Positions 1 through 6,198 of a DNA stretch of 7,317 bases are shown piece by piece (position 1 is the stretch's first letter; every line of letters begins with the position of its first letter). This DNA comes from Pseudomonadota bacterium (GTDB lineage Bacteria; Pseudomonadota; Gammaproteobacteria; Xanthomonadales; Xanthomonadaceae). The notes beneath the pieces are model-generated. The model did no database searches and was not told the origin of the DNA. It saw only the letters and a program-made list of their open reading frames with translations. The translations under genes were made by a program, and so were the position numbers. Where the stretch lies: contig JAEXNZ010000136.1 of the NCBI GenBank assembly GCA_023439425.1, positions 1-7,317 of the forward strand. The letters are read 5' to 3'.

Positions 1-181
1 GATGTGTTCGGCGCTGACCGGCCATCAGCTGGAAATCCGGGTCAATCCCGCCTTCGTCCGACCCAACGAAGTCAAGGTTCTGCTCGGCAACAACGAACGC
101 CTGCGGGGGCTGATCGGCGACTGGCAGGTGCCTCCGCTGGAAGAGACACTGGCCTGGATGCTCCAAGCCGCTGCGCCGTAG
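1..181 (+). CDS. C-terminal end of an Rmd-like NAD(P)-dependent sugar reductase (partial)
   Basis: Only the last 59 residues are visible; the reading frame begins at base 2 and ends at TAG 179-181, and the gene's start lies outside the window. The segment VNPAFVRPNEVKVLLGNNER followed by LRG and the ending PPLEETLAWML has the layout seen at the C-terminus of extended short-chain dehydrogenases of the GDP-4-keto-6-deoxy-D-mannose reductase (Rmd) type: an RP-x-(D/E)-V strand, a G-(D/N)-x-x-x-L segment, then a P-L-E-x-T-L helix. Members of that family reduce the GDP-4-keto-6-deoxymannose made by Gmd to GDP-D-rhamnose in the cytoplasm. A related epimerase/dehydratase is possible, because the Rossmann motif and the catalytic Tyr/Lys are not in view. 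The usual G-W pair before the final helix reads G-D-W here. A 117-base gap separates it from uxs, so it may belong to the same or a preceding transcript. Confidence 0.62.
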   Translation, partial: MCSALTGHQLEIRVNPAFVRPNEVKVLLGNNERLRGLIGDWQVPPLEETLAWMLQAAAP

Positions 182-298
182 GCCTGGCCTGCCGCCGCGG
201 AGAACTTCGCATACAATTAACGAAATAACTGGACGTGCTCATGGCGTTGGCCGGACTGGCCTTCCCCGAAGCACCCCCCGATCCCGAGGACTGGATTC
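182..298 (+). promoter_or_regulatory. Intergenic region with a weak possible promoter upstream of uxs
   Basis: This 117-base gap is the only space in the window large enough for a promoter. Its most AT-rich part is 211-228, in an otherwise GC-rich setting. TACAAT at 212-217 fits a -10 box (5 of 6 to TATAAT). The best 17-base-spaced upstream hexamer, CTGCCG at 189-194, matches TTGACA at only three positions, so the -35 is poor. A 21-codon reading frame (241-306) also lies here and runs 8 bases into uxs. I see no strong inverted repeat followed by a T-run, hence no convincing intrinsic terminator for the upstream gene. The promoter call is inference from base composition and one hexamer. Confidence 0.25.
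286..290 (+). promoter_or_regulatory. Shine-Dalgarno site of uxs
   Basis: GAGGA at 286-290 lies 8 bases before the ATG at 299. It is the best ribosome-binding site in the window and fixes the uxs start. The downstream genes 2578, 3168 and 4820 have weak or poorly spaced sites and overlap the gene before them, so they probably depend on coupled translation. Confidence 0.75.
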
Positions 299-1249
299 AT
301 GGCTGAAGAACAAAAACGCGTTCTGGTAACCGGCGGTGCCGGCTTCCTGGGATCCCACCTGTGCGATCGCCTGATCGACGCAGGGCATGACGTCCTTTGC
401 GTGGACAACTTTTACACCGGCAGCAAGGCCAATGTCGACGGTCTGCTCAAGCACCCGCGCTTCGAGCTGATGCGGCACGATGTGACCTTCCCGCTTTACG
501 TGGAAGTGGATCGCATCTTCAATCTTGCATGCCCGGCTTCGCCCGTGCACTACCAGCATGATCCGGTGCAGACGACCAAGACCAGCGTGCATGGTGCGAT
601 CAACATGCTTGGCCTGGCCAAGCGTGTCGGTGCCCGCATCCTGCAGGCCAGTACCAGTGAGGTCTACGGAGATCCGGAGATCCATCCGCAGGTCGAAGGC
701 TACTGGGGGCGCGTGAATCCGATCGGCATCCGCAGCTGCTATGACGAGGGCAAACGCTGCGCCGAGACCCTGTTCTTCGACTACTGGCGCCAGCACCAGC
801 TTGAAATCAAGGTGATGCGTATCTTCAACACGTACGGCCCGCGCATGCATCCCAACGACGGCCGCGTGGTCAGCAACTTCATCGTGCAGGCGCTGAAGGG
901 CGAGCCGATCACCATCTATGGTGACGGCACCCAGACCCGCAGCTTCTGCTACGTCGATGACCTGATCGAAGGCATGCTCCGCCTGATGAACTCCCCGGCA
1001 GATTTCACCGGTCCGGTGAACATCGGCAACCCCGGCGAATTCACCATGCTTGAACTGGCTGAAACCGTGTTGCGGCTGGTCGGTGGTAGTTCCAAGATCG
1101 AACACCGCCCGCTGCCTTCCGATGACCCCAAGCAGCGCCAGCCCGACATCAGCTTGGCCAAGGCCACCTTCGATTGGGAACCCAAGGTTGCACTGGAAGA
1201 TGGCCTGAAGGAAACCATCGCCTACTTCCGTCATCGTCTGCAGGCCTAA
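299..1249 (+). CDS. uxs: UDP-glucuronate decarboxylase (UDP-xylose synthase)
   Basis: This 316-residue cytoplasmic enzyme should convert UDP-glucuronate to UDP-xylose and CO2 through an NAD+-bound 4-keto intermediate. It is full length for the short bacterial form, with no N-terminal membrane anchor such as animal and plant Golgi forms carry. The Rossmann motif GGAGFLG is at residues 12-18. The family segment STSEVYGDP places T119, S120 and E121, and SCYDEGKR places Y148 and K152 (YxxxK). R280 in DDPKQRQPDI matches the arginine that decarboxylating SDRs (UXS, ArnA dehydrogenase domain) use on the substrate carboxylate. The NP-I-G-I-R-SCYDEGKR stretch and the acceptor-loop sequence NTYGPRMHPNDGRVV are typical of UXS rather than of UDP-galactose epimerase or dTDP-glucose dehydratase. 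The ATG is supported by GAGGA 8 bases upstream. It is followed after 8 bases by the GT2 gene; its substrate is supplied by Ugd at the other end of the same gene set. Confidence 0.95.
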   Translation: MAEEQKRVLVTGGAGFLGSHLCDRLIDAGHDVLCVDNFYTGSKANVDGLLKHPRFELMRHDVTFPLYVEVDRIFNLACPASPVHYQHDPVQTTKTSVHGAINMLGLAKRVGARILQASTSEVYGDPEIHPQVEGYWGRVNPIGIRSCYDEGKRCAETLFFDYWRQHQLEIKVMRIFNTYGPRMHPNDGRVVSNFIVQALKGEPITIYGDGTQTRSFCYVDDLIEGMLRLMNSPADFTGPVNIGNPGEFTMLELAETVLRLVGGSSKIEHRPLPSDDPKQRQPDISLAKATFDWEPKVALEDGLKETIAYFRHRLQA

Positions 1250-1257
1250 AGGAACGA

Positions 1258-2199
1258 ATGATGCGCAAGATCGTGGTGATGCCGGTCTATGAGGATCTGG
1301 AGGCTTCTTCCAAGCTGTTCCTCGAGCTGGCGCGTACGCAGGGACCAGACACCTATATCGTCGCCGTGGATGACGGGTCGGTGCGGCAGCCACTTCCGAT
1401 CTCCGCCATCGAAGCCGCTGCGCTGGAAGGCGTGGTGATCAAGCTGCGCCGCAACGTCGGGCATCAACGCGCTATTGCCATCGGGCTGAGCTATGTCGCC
1501 GAGCATTTCGGCGACGACGTCGTGGTCATATCCATGGACTCCGACGGTGAAGATACGCCTGAAAGCATCACCGAGCTGGTAGCGGGCCTGTCTTCGCCCG
1601 AGGTCGATGTCGTCGTGGCCACCCGGAAAAGCCGGGTGGAGTCGCTGAAGTTCAAGACCTTCTATGTGGTCTACAAGATGCTGTTCTCGCTGCTCAGTGG
1701 GCGCAAAATCAGCTTCGGCAACTTCATGGCGGCAAAGATGCCGGCGGTTCGCCGTCTTGCGTCCATGCAGGAGCTGTGGACCCATGTGGCCGCAGCCGTG
1801 CTGGGCTCCAAGCTGCGAGTGGAGTCGTGTGCCCTGGACCGCGGTGCACGGTACGCCGGTCGCAGCAAGATGAACTTTGTCGGCTTGGCCCTTCATGGCT
1901 TCCGCGCCCTGATGGTATTCGCCGAGGACGTACTGGTTCGCGTTGGCATAGCCTGCACCCTCGTTGCGGGTGCATCGGTCATCGGCGGTGTGCTCGCCCT
2001 GCTGCTGAAAGCCCTTGGCTTCGCCACGCCGGGCTGGTTCTCGCTGGCGTTCGGCATTCTGCTGCTGGTTTTCCTGCAGACCGCCGCGCTTACCCTGATC
2101 ATCCTGATGTTGTCGGGCATGATCCGCAGCGGTGGCGTGCTGGTCTCGGGCAGCTACCGCGATTTTGTCGATGAGATCCAGCATGCCCGCCGCGGCTGA
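1258..2199 (+). CDS. GtrB/DPM1-like polyprenyl-phosphate glycosyltransferase (GT family 2)
   Basis: This 313-residue membrane-associated enzyme likely transfers a sugar from a nucleotide donor to undecaprenyl phosphate on the cytoplasmic face. A GT-A domain fills roughly residues 1-210: VDDGS at 37-41 (nucleotide binding), N66-VGHQ, the metal-binding region DSDGEDTPE at 94-102, and a basic RYAGRSK at 198-204 that corresponds to the R-x-x-G-x-SK segment of dolichyl/undecaprenyl-phosphate sugar synthases. Two hydrophobic helices follow (about 230-250 and 262-288), as in GtrB. The canonical DxDxQDPPE is altered to a DGED form (see findings). ATG 1258 is immediately followed by ATG 1261; AAAGGA at 1248-1253 is 4 and 7 bases away, so either may be used. 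An in-frame ATG at 1174 lies inside uxs and is unlikely. The GtrA gene overlaps its end. The donor is not readable from sequence; UDP-xylose is inferred from the neighbours. Confidence 0.88.
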   Translation: MMRKIVVMPVYEDLEASSKLFLELARTQGPDTYIVAVDDGSVRQPLPISAIEAAALEGVVIKLRRNVGHQRAIAIGLSYVAEHFGDDVVVISMDSDGEDTPESITELVAGLSSPEVDVVVATRKSRVESLKFKTFYVVYKMLFSLLSGRKISFGNFMAAKMPAVRRLASMQELWTHVAAAVLGSKLRVESCALDRGARYAGRSKMNFVGLALHGFRALMVFAEDVLVRVGIACTLVAGASVIGGVLALLLKALGFATPGWFSLAFGILLLVFLQTAALTLIILMLSGMIRSGGVLVSGSYRDFVDEIQHARRG

Positions 2200-2581
2200 G
2201 TGGGCGCTGGGCAGCCAGCTGGTCCGCTACCTCATCAATGGCATCGCTGCAACCGCAGTGCACTACGGTGTGCTGCGTTTCAACATTGAAGTGCTGCACA
2301 TTCCGCTGGCCGGTGTTGCCAACGCCATCGCGGCGGTCTTCGGCATCCTCGCCTCGTTCATCGGCAGCCGGTACTTCGTGTTTCGCACGACCGACCGCAG
2401 CATCGTCAAGCAGGGCTCGTTGTTCTTGGTTGTATACGCGGCCATCGCTGTGTTGCACGGTCTGATCCTGTATGTCTGGACGGACCGACTGGGCCTGAAC
2501 TACACGATCGGCTTCTTGGCCGCCACTGGCATGCAGATGACCTGCAGCTTCCTGATCAACAAATTTCTGGTGTTCAAATGA
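2183..2581 (+). CDS. GtrA-family membrane protein, putative polyprenyl-phosphate-sugar flippase
   Basis: This 132-residue inner-membrane protein has four predicted helices (about 12-32, 40-62, 78-98 and 105-127), the size and layout of the GtrA family (usually 120-140 residues). GtrA partners of GtrB are thought to flip the lipid-linked sugar to the periplasm. The opening RYLINGIAATAVHY (15-28) is typical of the family. The two halves end in similar segments, SFIGSRYFVF (58-67) and SFLINKFLVF (122-131), the internal pseudo-repeat expected of GtrA. I chose ATG 2183, inside the end of the GT2 gene (17-base overlap), because it gives the normal length; an in-frame GTG at 2132 and ATG at 2171 would add 17 or 4 residues that look like read-through of GT2 codons. 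Its stop shares an ATGA with the next start. Being paired with a GtrB-like enzyme supports the role. Confidence 0.87.
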   Translation: MPAAAEWALGSQLVRYLINGIAATAVHYGVLRFNIEVLHIPLAGVANAIAAVFGILASFIGSRYFVFRTTDRSIVKQGSLFLVVYAAIAVLHGLILYVWTDRLGLNYTIGFLAATGMQMTCSFLINKFLVFK

Positions 2582-3177
2582 GCAAGTACCTGCGCGCACT
2601 ACTGGCTACGGTGATGTTCATCGTCGTGCTGTTGACCACCCACTACCTGCACATTCGCTACTTCCGTGTCGATGTGGTGCTGTATGCGGCCATGATCGAC
2701 GCGGTACTGGCGATCGTGCTGTGCGCCAGCCTGCTGTGGGGTACCCGGCAAGCCCGGCATTTCACCGGCTTGGAATGCACGCTGCTGGTGTTGTTCTGGG
2801 CGCTAGGCGGGTACTCCTTCGCAATCAGCGTGCCCACGGTGGTGGACCGCTCGCTCTCGTTCTACATCCTGGAAAAGCTGCAGCAGCGTGGTGGCGGCAT
2901 CCAGCAGGCAAGCATGAAAGACGTGTTCATCAATGAATACATGGTGGAACATCGACTGGTCGACATCCGCCTGACCGAGCAGCTGGAATCCGGCACGATC
3001 ACCATTCAGAACGGTTGTGTTCGCCTGACCGAAAAGGGACAGCATGTCGCCACGCTGGGTCGTTTCTACCGCACTCACTTCCTGCCGCGACATCGTCTGA
3101 TCATGGGCGGTTACAGCGATGACCTGACCGACCCGTTCCGCCGCAGCGCTGAAGAGGTGGCGTACCGGTGCAAGTGA
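2578..3177 (+). CDS. Uncharacterised membrane protein with C-terminal winged-helix-like domain
   Basis: I do not recognise a named family for this 199-residue protein. Three hydrophobic helices are visible at about 7-26, 33-55 and 65-88, followed by a charged C-terminal part of about 110 residues. That part contains a helix (112-125), a second helix running into a turn (VDIRLTEQLESGTI, 128-141), a short strand-like stretch ending in VRLTEKGQHVA (148-158) and another helix to about 168. The order helix, L-x-x-G, strand, LT-x-K-G, helix is the pattern of the end of winged-helix folds such as MarR/PadR. The tail LPRHRLIMGGYSDDLTDPFR (169-188) looks conserved-like. Basic residues before TM1 and between TM2 and TM3 suggest N-terminus in, which would put the C-terminal domain in the periplasm and argue against DNA binding. 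The start overlaps the GtrA stop (ATGA) with no separate Shine-Dalgarno site. Its place between GtrA and the transferase candidates suggests a role in the same glycan step. Confidence 0.8.
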   Translation: MSKYLRALLATVMFIVVLLTTHYLHIRYFRVDVVLYAAMIDAVLAIVLCASLLWGTRQARHFTGLECTLLVLFWALGGYSFAISVPTVVDRSLSFYILEKLQQRGGGIQQASMKDVFINEYMVEHRLVDIRLTEQLESGTITIQNGCVRLTEKGQHVATLGRFYRTHFLPRHRLIMGGYSDDLTDPFRRSAEEVAYRCK

Positions 3178-4847
3178 TTCGAGCCTCCCTGGACGCTGCA
3201 GCACGCCAGCGCCGTACGCTTCGTTTCCTGGGCGGACTGCTGGCCATTATGCTTGCAGCACTCTGGGCGCGTTACGTGCTCGGGCCCATGCCGCTCGATG
3301 TGCATGATACCCGTTGGCTGTGGGGCGATCTGTCGCAGGTGCATACTGCGTGGCGTCAGTACTTGGCCGATCCAGACGTCCACTGGCTCACCTCCACCCG
3401 GATGAGTTATCCGCTGCCGCTGAGCATCTCGCTCTTCGACCCGATGCCGCTGTTGCTGTTGCTGGCGCGACCCTTTGCTTCGTTTGTCGACCCAGGGACG
3501 CAGTACTTCGGCTACTACTTCGTGGTCTGCCTGGTGTTGCAGTCGGCGTTTGCCTATTTGGCCACGCTAACCGCGCTAGGCAGGGTGGGAGCCCGCGAAG
3601 GCATTGCGCCCGTACTGGTCGCGGTGTTGTCGGCGGTGCTGATCTCCACTGTGCCGTACACCTTCTATCGATTCCAGGGGCACACCGCACTGTCGTCACA
3701 GTGGGTTCTGATGCTCTCCATCTGGGTGACGTTGGCCACGCTCGAGGCCCGTAGCGCACGCTGGTACTTGGCCAATTGCGGCGTCGTGCTGCTGGCTACC
3801 GGTCTGAATCCTTATCTTGCCCTGATGGTATGCATCAGTGGTGGGCTCATGACCCTCCTGCGTGTTCGGATGCTTGGGCGTGCGGAAGTGGCTCGTCGGC
3901 TGGTGGCGATGGCGGTGGTTGCCGCCATTGGCCTGGCGCTGTTCGGATTCGCCGGCGGATCCACCGCGCACAGCGGCGGCTATGGCGTTTATTCGATGAA
4001 TCTGCTCGGGGCGTTCGACTCGCATGGAATCGCCCGGCTGCTCCCCTTGAACGTGCCGGATGCAACCGGCGGGCAGACTTTCGAAGGCTATACCTATCTT
4101 GGTGCCGGCATTCTGATGCTGGGTGCGGTGACATTGCTGGCATTTGTCAATCATCGTGCCGCGGCATCCCGTTTCCCCTTCCTGCCCGCCCTGGTGATCG
4201 TGTTGTTCTGCACCGCGCTGGCGGTTTCCGCGACGATCACCCTTGCCAGTCATTCGCTGGAGATCCCTATTCCGCGCGCAGTCACCTACCTGCTCTCACG
4301 GTTCCGCGGCTCAGGTCGGTTCTTCTGGATGGCGGGGTTCTGGCTGGTGCTGGTATGCGTGTGCGCCTGTACGCTCCGCTTTGGTGCGCGTCGCGCCGCA
4401 GCGCTGTTGGTGGTACTCACCGTGCTGCAGATCGTCGACATCAGGACAATCGGCGTCAATGTCCGTACGACCATTGCCTCGGGCAATGCCCTGCGGCTGG
4501 ACGGTATCCCGGCGGGCAAGTACAGCGCGGTGCTCGTCTATCCGGCATGGCAGTGCGACCACGAACACACCCCGGCCGGCGCAGTCCGCAATTACGAAGC
4601 AGTCGGTGATCTTGCCGCGCGCTTCAATGTGCCGACCAACAATTTCTACGCGGCGCGCACCCCGGCCGACCAGACCGCGTATCACTGCGACTACGGCGCC
4701 CGGTTTGCCGCCCTCGATCCACATGCTGTGTACCTGGTGTCGAGCCAGGTGTACGCCACGCAAGGCGCGCATCTTTCGGTCGCGCACGATTGCTCGCCGC
4801 TACAGCCAGGCCAGGATGAATGGAAGTGCATTCCCAAGAGCAGGTGA
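3168..4847 (+). CDS. DUF6311-like polytopic membrane protein, putative GT-C glycosyltransferase
   Basis: This 559-residue protein has about ten to twelve membrane helices over residues 20-425, then a soluble C-terminal domain (about 435-559). The blocks seen here fit what I know of DUF6311: a first-loop D45/D48, ISLFDPMPLL (87-96), QYFGYYFVVC (112-121), RFQGHTALSSQW (168-179), and GQTFEGYTYLGAGIL (302-316). Acidic first-loop residues and the multi-helix plan suggest a GT-C-type transferase that uses a lipid-phosphate sugar and acts in the periplasm; this is inference. The soluble domain has four cysteines (C463, C507, C542, C554) and TNNFYAART (490-498), and probably lies outside the inner membrane. 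Translation most likely starts at GTG 3168, with AAGAGG upstream at about 10 bases; GTG 3174 is an alternative. It overlaps the previous gene by 10 bases and the next by 28. Confidence 0.82.
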   Translation: MQVIRASLDAAARQRRTLRFLGGLLAIMLAALWARYVLGPMPLDVHDTRWLWGDLSQVHTAWRQYLADPDVHWLTSTRMSYPLPLSISLFDPMPLLLLLARPFASFVDPGTQYFGYYFVVCLVLQSAFAYLATLTALGRVGAREGIAPVLVAVLSAVLISTVPYTFYRFQGHTALSSQWVLMLSIWVTLATLEARSARWYLANCGVVLLATGLNPYLALMVCISGGLMTLLRVRMLGRAEVARRLVAMAVVAAIGLALFGFAGGSTAHSGGYGVYSMNLLGAFDSHGIARLLPLNVPDATGGQTFEGYTYLGAGILMLGAVTLLAFVNHRAAASRFPFLPALVIVLFCTALAVSATITLASHSLEIPIPRAVTYLLSRFRGSGRFFWMAGFWLVLVCVCACTLRFGARRAAALLVVLTVLQIVDIRTIGVNVRTTIASGNALRLDGIPAGKYSAVLVYPAWQCDHEHTPAGAVRNYEAVGDLAARFNVPTNNFYAARTPADQTAYHCDYGARFAALDPHAVYLVSSQVYATQGAHLSVAHDCSPLQPGQDEWKCIPKSR

Positions 4848-6181
4848 TTCCTCAGCCCGCCCTGTCCTTGAAAGGGCGCTGGCTTTTCCGATTGATTCTG
4901 CTGCTGGTGGCGGCGCTGGCTTTGTGGAGCGCCGCCAAGGTGGTGCAGTTCAATCCCACGGACTATGTAGCCTGGCAGAACGACTGGAAGGTGGTCAGCC
5001 AGTGCGTTGACGCCGGCGTGTCCCCCTGCCCGAGAATCAGCAAGTTTCCTCCGGCCTATCTGCTCAATGCCGGGCTCGCCGGCTCGGCGCTGGCAAGTGA
5101 TCGCGCCCTGCTGACCGCCGTCAATGTGCTGGCCCTGATGTTGCCGGTTCTGGCCTGCCTGTGGCTGCGAGGTACACGGCGGGCCGTCACTTCCCTCTAT
5201 CCGTATCTGCTGGCGCTCGCGCTCAGCCCCCTGCCGCTGTTCTACGTACTGAGCGGAGCCCTGGAACTGCAGTCGGCGGTTTTCAGCGGGCTCTATCTGG
5301 GGGCTTTTGTATTGGTGCTTGAGGATCCGCGCCTTTCCGGCGGTAAAGCACCCGTGGTGCTGATGGTGCTGTCGGGCCTGGTGTTCCCCTTGTACAAGGA
5401 CACCATTGCGGCGATGGTGTGCTTGGCCTGCGTCGTGCTTCTCTGGCTTCACAGGCGGCAGCTGAGGCTGTGGATGAGGGAAGCGGACGGGAGGCGGATG
5501 CTCCTGCGCGCGGCGCTGCTCGCCGCTGTGCCGGTGGCCCTCAGCGTGGCGATGTCGCTGTTCTACAACACGTTCCGTTACGACACGCCGATGCCGCTCG
5601 GCTATGTGGAAGAGGCGCGCCAGACGCTGCCATCGCTGGGGCGCAGCGCAGAATTCCTGGCCGGGTCGCTCTTCTCCCCAAATGGAGGCGCAGTCATCTT
5701 CTGGGCGTTCCCCATGGCTGTTGCTGCGGTCGCCTGGTGGCTGGAGGGCTGGGTACCCCGGCGTGCTGCCCTGGTAGGTGGGCTAACGCTGCTGCTGCTT
5801 TCTGCCGTGGCTTTTGCCCGATGGTGGGCACCGTTCGGCTGGGACAGCTGGGGTGATCGGCTCCTGATTCCGCCCGCGCTCGCGCTCATGGTGGCAGCGC
5901 TTGTTTCCCTGCGTCCGCGGCAGGCACCGGGCCGCGGATGCCCCGTCATGGCGCTCCTGTTGCTGCCGGTGGTCCTGTGCTCTGCCCTGTATGCAGCGGC
6001 ACCCCATTTCTCGCCCGCTGGCCAAGCCATGCCGGATTCGCTTTGGCCGGGGCCAGCCTGTGCGCGCATGCAGCAGGCCATTCCGGAGCAGGCATTGGCG
6101 GAGGGGATGGCTTTCTGGAAGGGGCAGATTTACTACGACTGTGCACGTGAGAGAATGTTGCACATCCCGGCACCCCGGTAA
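4820..6181 (+). CDS. Putative GT-C-like polytopic membrane glycosyltransferase
   Basis: This 453-residue protein has about nine to ten hydrophobic helices, beginning at about 21-40. I cannot name its family with certainty. Features shared with GT-C (ArnT/PMT-like) transferases are an acidic residue in the first loop (NPTDY, D48, and D55), a KFPPAYLLN segment (75-83) after it, the loop LFSPNGGAVIF (284-294), and RWWAPFGWDSWGDRLL (334-349), which resembles the W-x-x-x-G-G-x-x-x-G-x-R loop before a late helix in several bacterial GT-C groups. C62 and C70 in the first loop and C414 and C441 near the C-terminus would be periplasmic and could pair. ATG 4820 gives a 28-base overlap with the preceding gene; AGGA at 4813-4816 is only 3 bases away, so GTG 4826 (9 bases) or GTG 4844 are possible starts. 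Expected role: periplasmic sugar transfer, either with or instead of the DUF6311 protein. Confidence 0.78.
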   Translation: MEVHSQEQVIPQPALSLKGRWLFRLILLLVAALALWSAAKVVQFNPTDYVAWQNDWKVVSQCVDAGVSPCPRISKFPPAYLLNAGLAGSALASDRALLTAVNVLALMLPVLACLWLRGTRRAVTSLYPYLLALALSPLPLFYVLSGALELQSAVFSGLYLGAFVLVLEDPRLSGGKAPVVLMVLSGLVFPLYKDTIAAMVCLACVVLLWLHRRQLRLWMREADGRRMLLRAALLAAVPVALSVAMSLFYNTFRYDTPMPLGYVEEARQTLPSLGRSAEFLAGSLFSPNGGAVIFWAFPMAVAAVAWWLEGWVPRRAALVGGLTLLLLSAVAFARWWAPFGWDSWGDRLLIPPALALMVAALVSLRPRQAPGRGCPVMALLLLPVVLCSALYAAAPHFSPAGQAMPDSLWPGPACARMQQAIPEQALAEGMAFWKGQIYYDCARERMLHIPAPR

Positions 6182-6198
6182 CTCGAATCATTGAGATC

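Noticed and set aside
249..261. GGCC-N5-GGCC as a possible hairpin or terminator
   Set aside because: Only four base pairs of stem and no following T-run; expected by chance in this composition.
1174..1257. Upstream in-frame ATG extending the GT2 protein by 28 residues
   Set aside because: The extension lies wholly within uxs and adds residues before the MRKIVVMPVY strand that normally begins the GT-A fold; AAAGGA at 1248-1253 supports 1258/1261.
239..1393. 384-codon open frame on the minus strand across uxs
   Set aside because: It lies opposite a clear uxs with all catalytic motifs; the translation is rich in His/Gln/Asp with no recognisable motif, as expected for the complement of GC-rich codons.
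1246..2184. 312-codon open frame on the minus strand across the GT2 gene
   Set aside because: Antisense shadow of a motif-bearing glycosyltransferase; unusual Gln/His-rich composition and no supported start.
3776..4609. 277-codon open frame in another frame inside the DUF6311-like gene, and a similar one at 4243-5010
   Set aside because: Arg/Cys/Trp/Gly-rich translations without hydrophobic helices or motifs; the overlapped frame has coherent membrane helices and family blocks.
4691..5452. 253-codon minus-strand frame over the GT-C-like gene
   Set aside because: Gln/His-rich shadow of hydrophobic Leu/Val codons on the plus strand; no motif.
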